NCBI RefSeq assembly: GCF_003316875.1
Contig: NZ_QMIL01000001.1
Coordinates: 496,001 to 560,000 of the forward strand
DNA length: 64,000 nt
Source: Aliidiomarina celeris
Lineage (GTDB): Bacteria > Pseudomonadota > Gammaproteobacteria > Enterobacterales > Alteromonadaceae
Direction of reading: 5' to 3'
Shown: in pieces, positions 34,774-41,291 of the stretch
Layout of the letters: every line of letters begins with the position of its first letter
Numbering within the stretch: the first letter of the stretch is position 1
Notes under the pieces: generated by a model
Seen by the model: the letters and a program-made list of their open reading frames with translations, nothing else
Databases searched by the model: none
What the model was told of the DNA's origin: nothing
Position numbers and translations under genes: made by a program

Positions 34774-34893
34774 AACTACAGCTATAATTCGTTAGGTCAA
34801 CGGGTAGCGAAAACGGTGGTGCAAGGGACAAGTAGCGTACACAGTCATTTTATTTAACACTCAGGGACAGTTATTGGCGGAAGGCACAAGCGC
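34774..34893 (+). pseudogene. RHS/YD-repeat fragment, plus strand, frameshifted
   Basis: Translation gives NYSYNSLGQRVAKTVVQGTS in one frame and then FNTQGQLLAEGTS in the next, the order expected for an RHS repeat unit. One missing base near 34850 explains the shift. The remainder up to about 35100 has an open frame but no recognisable domain. In the 495 bases between the left repeat and the first island gene, only this fragment and the minus-strand fragment at 35104-35178 are recognisable. Confidence 0.65.
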
Positions 34894-35103
34894 CGAAGCG
34901 GTTAAGTGCATGGATTCACTTAACAAAAAAGCTGGATGCGCTTTGGGAGAACGACAACGAGGACGATTGACCTCGGTCTCAGAGCGCACACAACATGTTG
35001 CATGGATACGTAAAGCTAATCAGTCGGATGCGCGATTACCGATCAACCCAATCGTTACCTTCATGTGGATTGGAATGCATGCTAGCTGTTTCGCCGAACA
35101 TAC

Positions 35104-35178
35104 TTGTCCCTGAATCGTTGTATTTTGGGTGCTCAGTTGGCCCCAATCATTGTAACTATAGGTTGTGGCTCCTATTTT
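35104..35178 (-). pseudogene. RHS/YD-repeat fragment, minus strand
   Basis: Reading leftwards, KIGATTYSYNDWGQLSTQ is a typical YD-repeat sequence (TYSYNDWGQL). It overlaps the 3' end of the membrane protein gene in another frame, so the junction was probably made by recombination between RHS genes. Too short to be functional. Confidence 0.65.
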
Positions 35179-35605
35179 TGTAAGAAACTACAAGAACCCA
35201 AGTTTTTGCTACTTCCATTAAATATATCAAACTAAAAGCTATAAAGGCATTAACCCCCAATGAATTGACAAGAACTGACGAAATATAAGAAAAACTGAAT
35301 ACTGAAAGAAACGCCAACTTAAATACCGCTTGAAAAAGCGATAGCTTTACTCCATATAAACTCCCTTTGAGCAACAGGTATCCCGAAACTATTGAACTCG
35401 CAGAAATAAGCATTAACGGAAGATAAAACCACTTCACATGAACTAGCAAAGAGCCATCAAAAAAATTATCCACTGCGTCCATTGCGTTTATCATTTCTGA
35501 CCAAAAAGGCACTTGTGACTGGAGTAGTGCTTTTCCAAATACAAATACAAACAGTAATAAGTCGGAAATACCAAAAATTACAATAATATTCTTAGTATAG
35601 TTCAT
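35156..35605 (-). CDS. Small polytopic membrane protein in RHS island
   Basis: 149 residues with four predicted membrane segments (about 7-25, 60-80, 88-110 and 117-140) and almost no soluble part. Not recognised. It lies 21 bp downstream of a 12-codon RHS scrap (35626-35661), the position normally taken by an immunity gene after an RHS toxin tip. Here the toxin is missing. Codon use is AT-rich compared with the core genes. Expression is uncertain. Confidence 0.5.
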   Translation of the reverse strand: MNYTKNIIVIFGISDLLLFVFVFGKALLQSQVPFWSEMINAMDAVDNFFDGSLLVHVKWFYLPLMLISASSIVSGYLLLKGSLYGVKLSLFQAVFKLAFLSVFSFSYISSVLVNSLGVNAFIAFSLIYLMEVAKTWVLVVSYKNRSHNL

Positions 35606-35625
35606 TGCTAACTAATCCTTATTGA

Positions 35626-35661
35626 GTTGTACCAGCTCTGCTTTTCTTCGTCCCAATATTG
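35626..35661 (-). pseudogene. RHS core scrap QYWDEEKQSWYN
   Basis: Twelve codons on the minus strand read QYWDEEKQSWYN, nearly the same as [12 protein letters not shown] in the longer RHS fragment at 37082-37117. It is the remnant of another RHS 3' end that once led into the membrane protein gene. Confidence 0.6.
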
Positions 35662-35733
35662 AGTAAAATATCAAGGAGCTTCAGGAGGGTGTTCAATATT
35701 CAGTGTACATAAACTGCTATTCCATACCTAAAC

Positions 35734-35931
35734 TCATTCCTTCTTCTTTTCATCATTACTCTTACTAGGAGGCTGTAGGTATTTCTGTAGAATAAATATC
35801 CAAATTATTAGAGCACTCATGGAAGGTATTATGATTTTTAAGTCATACGTTCTGAGGGAACTATAAGTAATCCAGAAAGCTGCAACGTGAGTTATTGGTA
35901 GCACTATTCGATATTGCCATAACTTAAACAT
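35734..35931 (-). CDS. Very small membrane protein in RHS island
   Basis: 65 residues with two hydrophobic segments (about 8-25 and 30-50) and a charged tail SKSNDEKKKE. Not recognised. Surrounded by non-coding island DNA, AT-rich. It may be a real orphan immunity-like gene or a chance frame. Confidence 0.35.
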   Translation of the reverse strand: MFKLWQYRIVLPITHVAAFWITYSSLRTYDLKIIIPSMSALIIWIFILQKYLQPPSKSNDEKKKE

Positions 35932-35997
35932 ACCTTATTACTCCGACACAATATGACGTACTTCGGCTCCTGAGTATATCACCTGCAGAATTCACAG

Positions 35998-36099
35998 CTA
36001 AACTAAAATGCCTCCAAACAAAATCAACAATGCCCCTGCATACACAACGCCCATATGTTTTCCATCCGGTGCATAAATGAAATCCGCACCCGTGTGAAA
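35998..36099 (-). pseudogene. Fragment of a membrane-anchored gene 3' end
   Basis: A minus-strand frame from a stop near 36102 reads GADFIYAPDGKHMGVVYAG followed by the hydrophobic ALLILFGGILV and a stop. There is no start with a ribosome-binding site in front, so this looks like the 3' end of a lost gene. It lies just downstream of the candidate immunity gene. Confidence 0.35.
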
Positions 36100-36122
36100 A
36101 TTTTAATTTGGAGACCACGAAC

Positions 36123-36614
36123 TCATAAAGGATAGCCAGTTCTGAAATATACAAAAACTGGTCCTTCAAGTGAGTCGCTCTTGATGTTTATCTCACAACT
36201 TTCAAAATCTGAAAATTCACTTACTCGATAGCGTCCAAAAAATTCGGGACTTTTTCTGCTATTAGATACTTTCAGCTTCCCCATCTCATCAGATTGAAAC
36301 TGCTGAGAAAAACCACTGTCACAATTAAGAATCAATTCAAAGCTGCTAGAGCTTTCTGTTATTTCACGAACAACCCTGATCTCATGGAGGCCCAAATAAT
36401 TGTGAGAGAGCCTCAAGACATATGTTTCGTTTGGATGTAGCATCCCAGACCACACAACGTCGCGGTAATCACTCGGTGTATAGAAAACAGCCGCGATAGC
36501 CCCCAAAAAACCTCCGTACTCGAAATGCTTTAGTTGCCACTTCGAGTACCAGTGTAATGGCGAAAAAATAACTACTAATACTAAAATTACTATATACCAT
36601 TTTGAAATTTTCAC
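36123..36614 (-). CDS. Candidate immunity protein for the adjacent RHS toxin tip
   Basis: 163 residues: an N-terminal membrane anchor (about 5-22), then a predicted beta-rich, probably periplasmic domain with cysteines in ILNCDSGF and ESCEINIK that could form a disulphide. Not recognised. It overlaps the RHS C-terminal gene by 4 bp (ATGA), the classical layout of toxin followed by immunity gene. If the toxin acts in the periplasm, an anchored periplasmic protein would be the expected antidote. Function is inferred from position only. Confidence 0.55.
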   Translation of the reverse strand: MKISKWYIVILVLVVIFSPLHWYSKWQLKHFEYGGFLGAIAAVFYTPSDYRDVVWSGMLHPNETYVLRLSHNYLGLHEIRVVREITESSSSFELILNCDSGFSQQFQSDEMGKLKVSNSRKSPEFFGRYRVSEFSDFESCEINIKSDSLEGPVFVYFRTGYPL

Positions 36615-37117
36615 TGAATTCCGTACCTCAAATCACGCTGCATGTTGTCATAAATCCTCAAGACTTCTTGAACATAGTGCTGGCAATTATTAGTTAATAG
36701 ATTGTATTCAGGACTAAAATAAGTTTGAACACGCTCCTCTGCAGTTTTCATTAACTCGTCGTCACATTGCTTCGCTTCACACTCATATCGGCCGACATTA
36801 TCGTCTTGAACAATCCCAGGCCCAATTGGAAGCCCGTTTTCAGAGAAATACCCGCTATTATCGCCACTCTCATAGAAAATTTGGTCATAACGCACAACAC
36901 CGTACTCATTTTTAAAATTTGATAATGGCCGGCTGCAAATCTGTGCCAAACCAAGCGGATCGGTATAAAGCACCGGATTCCCCCCAACATAAGCATACGT
37001 ATTCATCCCTCCTTGCAGCCCTATCGGGTCACTTTGCAAGTAACGCCGGGTTTCTGGGTCGTAGTCTCTAAAATAGTTGTACCAGCTCTCTTTTTCTTGG
37101 TCCCAGTATTGCCCGGG
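36611..37117 (-). pseudogene. RHS core end plus C-terminal toxin-like tip, cut off from its 5' part
   Basis: The minus-strand frame begins within RHS core sequence ([12 protein letters not shown], then [19 protein letters not shown] and [13 protein letters not shown], 36947-37117). It continues into a variable tip of about 111 residues containing [18 protein letters not shown]. Asn-Cys-Gln/His patterns like this occur in papain-like (NlpC/P60 or LRAT-type) effector tips, so the Cys could be a nucleophile. The frame is open back to GTG 37207 through an inserted repeat, so a 198-residue product is possible, but the RHS gene itself is broken. Confidence 0.6.
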
Positions 37118-37118
37118 A

Positions 37119-37193
37119 CAAAATCGTCTGGAACGATTTTGAACATGCGAAGCATGGCCCGTAGGGTGGAGGGCAGGATGCCCGTAATCAACC
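37119..37193. repeat. Palindromic repeat element inserted in the RHS gene
   Basis: About 75 bp separate GEFNI and PGQYWD, which are contiguous (GEFN-RFPGQ) in intact RHS proteins. The insert has an AAAATCGT/ACGATTTT stem (37120-37127 with 37133-37140), an ATGC/GCAT stem and a GC-rich part. It shifts the reading frame. It looks like a REP/MITE-type element; no second copy is in the window. Confidence 0.55.
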
Positions 37194-37343
37194 GATGTTA
37201 AACTCACCTATGGTGCTCATCAGCACGGCTCGGTCAAACGCTTCAAGCTGTGCTCGCCACACCACATTTCCTGTACTGTCGGTAAGCACCTCTGGACGAC
37301 CTAAATGGTCGTTGTGTACCCAATACAACTGGTTATCAAAATA
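37194..37343 (-). pseudogene. RHS core fragment upstream of the inserted repeat
   Basis: Fifty codons on the minus strand read FDNQLYWVHNDHLGRPEVL, then TDSTGNVVWRAQLEAFD and end in GEFNI. This is the strongly conserved RHS core just before the PGQYWD segment. It is bounded 5' by two in-frame TGA codons that also close the 181-residue gene, and 3' by the repeat insertion. Together with 36947-37117 it rebuilds one RHS core. Confidence 0.75.
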
Positions 37344-37346
37344 TCA

Positions 37347-37886
37347 TCAATCACAAGTTCCGCGAAAACCTCCCAAGGTTGACGTATCAAGTATTAAATG
37401 GAATTTAGTGACTTCGTTATAAAAAGAAAAAGTTTGCGCCGTTCCGTTGGTTGTTGCTGTATACGCGCCGACTCCTTCAACACCGGCAATACAATATGGC
37501 TCATACGTCCCGTTAGTATCATCTTTTAAATAGTTAAAGAGTTCTAAATCACCGCGACTAATCAATACAGTATCCGAGCAAAATCCTGGTGCATTTGCAC
37601 AAGCTCGAATGCGCTCTGCGTCCCGCATATTAATCCAATGAAAAATCGCGTCAAAAAATGTTAAAAAATAAGGAGCTGGTCTCGTGTATAAGTAATCGCT
37701 TTCCATGAGAATATAACCCTCTCCCAAGAGCTTAGTTAGAACCTTGGTTTCAGACTCCTTTAACACGACGATTTCAACCTGCAAGTAGTCTCTGAAATCA
37801 ACCATGTGTTTAAAGATTAAAATATTCGAAACGAAAAAAACATATAAAACAACTATGACTACAATGAATTTCTCTCTTTTAATCAT
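37347..37886 (-). CDS. Membrane-anchored orphan protein in RHS island
   Basis: About 179 residues from ATG 37886 (MIKREK). One N-terminal membrane segment (about 6-25), then a soluble, probably periplasmic domain with several cysteines (RACANAPGFCSD, EPYCIAG and the C-terminal FRGTCD). Not recognised. The C-terminus abuts an RHS fragment in the same frame, separated by two stops, so the natural end may have been altered by recombination. Plausible orphan immunity or effector-associated protein. Confidence 0.5.
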   Translation of the reverse strand: MIKREKFIVVIVVLYVFFVSNILIFKHMVDFRDYLQVEIVVLKESETKVLTKLLGEGYILMESDYLYTRPAPYFLTFFDAIFHWINMRDAERIRACANAPGFCSDTVLISRGDLELFNYLKDDTNGTYEPYCIAGVEGVGAYTATTNGTAQTFSFYNEVTKFHLILDTSTLGGFRGTCD

Positions 37887-37892
37887 AACCAT

Positions 37893-38083
37893 TTACCTTA
37901 AAAGACTTCCACACGTTGCCTTTGCCACAACAAACCCTGCGCATGGCTGCGATGGGTACGACTCATAAATCACCTCGTTAGTTGAAACGTGGTGATAAAT
38001 TAGGACATCTACAACAGCATGCCTAGGTGTGGTTCTAGTCACGTGCTTACGTTTCAGTATGCATGATACGCTAAAATGAGTTG
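37893..38083 (-). other. Gene-free interval with an open frame lacking a start
   Basis: A minus-strand frame stays open for about 62 codons between a TAG near 38083 and a stop at about 37893, ending GFVVAKATCGSLLR. It has no start codon with a ribosome-binding site and no recognisable motif. It may be the tail of a lost gene in front of the 179-residue protein gene. Nothing else was seen here. Confidence 0.3.
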
Positions 38084-38089
38084 CCTATT

Positions 38090-38461
38090 TCACATTATCA
38101 AAGCTAATAAAAAAATCAGGAAATAAGTTGTGGGGCAAACAATTTTAACTATGAAACTGAGCCTCTCCCAAAATAAATTAGCTTGTAAATCCTCTCTAAT
38201 ATCCTCACCAATATTCTCTGGCCATGCTTTAAGATTAAAGAATTTATTATCAAGGCGGATATCCTTAATTGTAAACGGGTAAGCCTTTTTCGAAACCGAA
38301 TCACCCAGTGCTACATAATTACATGCTTTGAGCTTTTCTTTTATATTCGCTCTTTTCTTTAACGTAATTGCCGTCACGACAAAAAACATAAAAAAAGAAA
38401 CAAAAAAAACCAACGCTAGAATTTCAACTAGAAATAATAATTTGCTATCCACCACAATCAT
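38090..38461 (-). CDS. Orphan membrane protein, second of a coupled pair
   Basis: From ATG 38461 (MIVVDSKLLFLV), which overlaps the previous stop as ATGA, the product has 123 residues. A first membrane segment covers about 5-30, a soluble middle contains ACNYVALGDSVSKKAYPF, and a hydrophobic C-terminus (IVCPTTYFLIFLLALIM) closes it. Not recognised. The longer frame to 38527 would overlap the upstream gene by 70 bp and is less likely. Confidence 0.45.
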   Translation of the reverse strand: MIVVDSKLLFLVEILALVFFVSFFMFFVVTAITLKKRANIKEKLKACNYVALGDSVSKKAYPFTIKDIRLDNKFFNLKAWPENIGEDIREDLQANLFWERLSFIVKIVCPTTYFLIFLLALIM

Positions 38462-38796
38462 CGCACCATAATAAAAAATATATTCAAGCAGATAAATGAA
38501 ACGAAAAACGCCAGAATATAAATCCATTCAATCAATATTTGTATTTTAAGATCTTTCTTAAGCTGATTCGGGATGTGGCTTAAACCCTTTCCAAAAACAA
38601 AAAATAGAAATTCATTAGTTACCCTGCTGGATGTCAAATCACTTAACGATCTCACGAAATAAACATCTAGTTTTTCTGCATCAGCTCGCCTGAATCTTTT
38701 TTTTAATATTTGCCTACGTATTATCGCGATAGCCGCAGAAAATAAGAAAACTACATACGAGAACAAGCCAAATTGTTTTATTACATTTATATCCAT
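38458..38796 (-). CDS. Orphan membrane protein, first of a coupled pair
   Basis: 112 residues with hydrophobic segments near both ends (about 8-27 and 88-110) and a basic, soluble middle (RRQILKKRFRRADAEKLD). Its ATG follows the stop of the glycine-rich RHS-tip-like frame at once, the position of an immunity gene. Its architecture resembles that of the following gene, suggesting an old duplication. Not recognised. Confidence 0.45.
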   Translation of the reverse strand: MDINVIKQFGLFSYVVFLFSAAIAIIRRQILKKRFRRADAEKLDVYFVRSLSDLTSSRVTNEFLFFVFGKGLSHIPNQLKKDLKIQILIEWIYILAFFVSFICLNIFFIMVR

Positions 38797-39133
38797 TTAA
38801 TCTTCACACCCCTGAAATTGCTTGCAAAAGCTTGCAGTGAATTTTGTATTTGCACTTACACCAGCTGTAGATGTCACAGATAAACCGGTTATAAATCCCG
38901 CTCCAGCATTTGCCGAAAGAGTATTAGTACCACCAGTTACGTTTCCACTTATCCCGAAACCACCACCAGCGCTTGCAGTCGTACTGGTTGCGAAACCAAA
39001 CCCAGTGTCTACGGTGTTTGAATAGTCAAATCCACCAGCGGCAGACACCCCAGCTTGCTCAGCAAGCTGGACAAACAGGCATCCGCAATATGTTTGCACA
39101 GCTTTTTGCTTACGGCGTTTCTGCTCAAAACTA
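38797..39133 (-). pseudogene. Gly/Ser/Thr-rich C-terminal tip, 5'-truncated by the island edge
   Basis: The frame is open from a TAG inside the right direct repeat to the stop at 38797, about 112 codons, with only a poor internal GTG (39099). The protein is low complexity: SAGGGFGISGNVTGGTNTL and SANAGAGFITGLSV, ending CKQFQGCED. Similar Gly-rich tails occur at the ends of RHS and other polymorphic toxins. The start is missing exactly where the island ends, so it is treated as a fragment. Confidence 0.45.
39050..39070. repeat. Perfect inverted repeat with 1-base loop
   Basis: CCAGCTTGCT and AGCAAGCTGG are 10-bp perfect arms around one C. It lies within the truncated Gly-rich frame about 65 bp from the right island edge and might be a recombination site or a chance palindrome. 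Confidence 0.6.
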
Positions 39134-39135
39134 TA

Positions 39136-39169
39136 GCCTTGGCAAATCTATTTTGTCATTAAAATGTCA
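39136..39169. repeat. Right copy of 34-bp direct repeat bounding the RHS island
   Basis: Exact match to 34647-34680. This copy carries the Pho-box-like element in front of ppk1, so it is likely to be the native sequence, with the left copy being the duplicate. The distance between the two copies is 4,489 bp. Confidence 0.95.
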
Positions 39170-39170
39170 T
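39153..39170 (+). promoter_or_regulatory. Pho-box-like PhoB site upstream of ppk1
   Basis: TTGTCAT and ATGTCAT are 7-bp direct repeats separated by TAAA, giving the 11-bp periodicity of a PhoB box (consensus CTGTCAT with 4-bp spacer). It lies 75 bp before the ppk1 start. The -10 element is not clear; TAAACT at 39192 is a candidate. Confidence 0.65.
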
Positions 39171-39245
39171 CATCGCCGCGCGGAAAATGGGTAAACTCTA
39201 GTGCATTGAAGGTAAATACTAGCGCCTAGGTTAACTACTAATACT

Positions 39246-41291
39246 ATGAAATTCTATCCCAAAGAGCTCAGTTGGCTGTCTTTTAATGAGCGAGTACTGC
39301 AAGAAGCGGCGGATAGCTCGGTGCCAACCATTGAACGTGTCCGTTTTTTGGGTATTTTTTCAAATAATATGGACGAATTTTTCAGTGTTCGGGTTGCCGA
39401 CGTAAAGCGCTCGATCTACTACGCGCGTAATCAGTCGGAACACGACGCCGCGGCGGCATTGATGGACGCGATTCAGCGGAAAGTTGTGGCGCTGCAAGAA
39501 CAATTTGAGCGCGTTAATAAAGATGTATTTCGGGCGCTGGCGCAAAAACGTATCGCCATTATTACCGAAGACCAAACCGATGCTTTTGAGCGCAAATGGC
39601 TGACTAATTTCTTCCGCGAACGGGTGAAACGAGAGCTTATCCCTCTGTTAATCAATCAGCAAACCGACCTAGTGCGTGCCATCAACGAAGAAGCTACGTA
39701 TTTGTGCGCCGAGATTAGTAACGGCGAGCATATTCGCTACGCCGCTATTGAACTGCCAACCGACAATATTGATCGCTTTGTTGTTCTGCCCCGTCAGCGC
39801 GGAGCTACAGTGAAAAAGGTTATCTTACTCGACAATGTCTTGCGCCTTTGTATACACGACTTATTCACAAATATTGTGCCGGCTGAACATATTCGTGCCT
39901 TTTCCTTTAAGCTAACACGTGACGCCGATTATCGCCTACCGCATGACATTGATCAGAGTGTACTTGAGCGAATGGAAGAAGGAATTCGACAACGCCTTGA
40001 AGCGGAACCTGTACGGCTCGTTTTCGACAGCAATATGCCACCAGCGATGCTTCGTTTCTTACGCGAAAAGCTAAAACTAACAACCCATGACTCGGTAGTT
40101 GCTGGCGGCCGCTACCGTAATACTCGCGACTATATTGATTTTCCGAACTTGGGGCATAAGTCGCTGGAGTATAAGCCATTTGAGCCTATTCGGCATGCCA
40201 GCATTCAACCGAATGAAAATATTTTCACCACCTTAAGCCGAAACGACATTCTACTCTTTTATCCTTACCATACGTTCGACCACCTTACCGAAGTTATTCG
40301 ACAGGCGGCTTACGACCCTCACGTACAGAGCATTCAAATTTGTATTTACCGAGTGGCTGCACGGTCTCGCATTATTCGTTCTTTGGTAGAAGCGGTAAAT
40401 AATGGCAAGAAAGTAACTGTTGTTGTGGAGCTGCAAGCTCGATTCGACGAAGAAGCAAATATAGAGTGGGCCAAATACATGACCCAAGAGGGCATTCGTG
40501 TGCTATTTGGTATTCAAGGCCTCAAGGTCCACTCAAAAATTATTTTGATTAAACGTTTTGAAGCCAACACTATTAAACGTTATGCGCATATCGGTACCGG
40601 TAACTTTAACGAAAAAACCGCCAAGATTTACACCGACTATGGTTTACTCACTGCTCATACCGAACTCTGCGAGGATATTGAACAGGTTTTTCAATATCTC
40701 GAAAGCCCCTACAGGAGATTTAAGTTCAATCAGTTGCTGGTTTCCCCTGTTAATACGCGCGAAAAACTGGAGTTTTTTATCGACCGTGAAATTGAAACGG
40801 CGAAACAAGGTGCACCCGCTGAAATTATGTTGAAGGTAAACAACTTAGTCGACGAAGCCATGATTATTCGCCTTTATCGGGCTAGCCGTGCAGGAGTAAA
40901 AGTTCGCGCTATTGTGCGCGGCATGTGCGCTCTGCGCGCCGGCGTAGCCGATTTAAGCGAAAACATAGAGGTGATTAGTATTGTTGATCGGTTCCTTGAA
41001 CATACCCGTGTTTACTGTTTTCACAATAATGGCGAACAACGGGTTTTCATTTCTTCAGCAGACATTATGACGCGTAATATAGACCACCGCGTGGAGGTTG
41101 GCTGCCCTATCCACAACACGAACATTCGTAAACAGTTGATCGATATTTTCGAGCTGCAATGGCGCGACAATACCAAAGCCAGAATAATAGATGCCGCACA
41201 AACGAATGCTTATCGGCCACGCGGCAACAAGAAAAAAACACGCTCACAAAAAGAAGTTTTACAGTATTTGCAACGGAGCAGCAGTTCATGA
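39246..41291 (+). CDS. ppk1: Polyphosphate kinase 1
   Basis: Makes long-chain polyphosphate from ATP. The 681 residues show the four-domain order: N domain beginning ELSWLSFNERVLQEAAD, head domain, and the C1/C2 domains with the autophosphorylated histidine region GLKVHSKIILI (about 422-432) and HIGTGNFNEKTA. It overlaps ppx by 4 bp (ATGA). The Pho box upstream suggests induction by phosphate limitation. Confidence 0.97.
   Translation: MKFYPKELSWLSFNERVLQEAADSSVPTIERVRFLGIFSNNMDEFFSVRVADVKRSIYYARNQSEHDAAAALMDAIQRKVVALQEQFERVNKDVFRALAQKRIAIITEDQTDAFERKWLTNFFRERVKRELIPLLINQQTDLVRAINEEATYLCAEISNGEHIRYAAIELPTDNIDRFVVLPRQRGATVKKVILLDNVLRLCIHDLFTNIVPAEHIRAFSFKLTRDADYRLPHDIDQSVLERMEEGIRQRLEAEPVRLVFDSNMPPAMLRFLREKLKLTTHDSVVAGGRYRNTRDYIDFPNLGHKSLEYKPFEPIRHASIQPNENIFTTLSRNDILLFYPYHTFDHLTEVIRQAAYDPHVQSIQICIYRVAARSRIIRSLVEAVNNGKKVTVVVELQARFDEEANIEWAKYMTQEGIRVLFGIQGLKVHSKIILIKRFEANTIKRYAHIGTGNFNEKTAKIYTDYGLLTAHTELCEDIEQVFQYLESPYRRFKFNQLLVSPVNTREKLEFFIDREIETAKQGAPAEIMLKVNNLVDEAMIIRLYRASRAGVKVRAIVRGMCALRAGVADLSENIEVISIVDRFLEHTRVYCFHNNGEQRVFISSADIMTRNIDHRVEVGCPIHNTNIRKQLIDIFELQWRDNTKARIIDAAQTNAYRPRGNKKKTRSQKEVLQYLQRSSSS

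Noticed and set aside
34874..35113. 79-residue plus-strand frame
   Set aside because: Its beginning is RHS repeat debris (LLAEGTSAEA) and the rest has no motif; it overlaps the minus-strand RHS scrap. Treated as pseudogene surroundings.
35924..36169. 81-residue minus-strand frame in the island
   Set aside because: It overlaps two other frames, has no ribosome-binding site, and the neighbouring frame gives a more protein-like fragment (GADFIYAPDGKHMG).
34647..39169. Transposon or prophage
   Set aside because: No transposase, integrase, phage structural gene or terminal inverted repeat was found; only the direct repeat and RHS pieces.
41159..41287. Upstream extension of ppx inside ppk1
   Set aside because: These 43 residues are an out-of-frame reading of the ppk1 3' end; the ATG that overlaps the ppk1 stop fits the Ppx family start.
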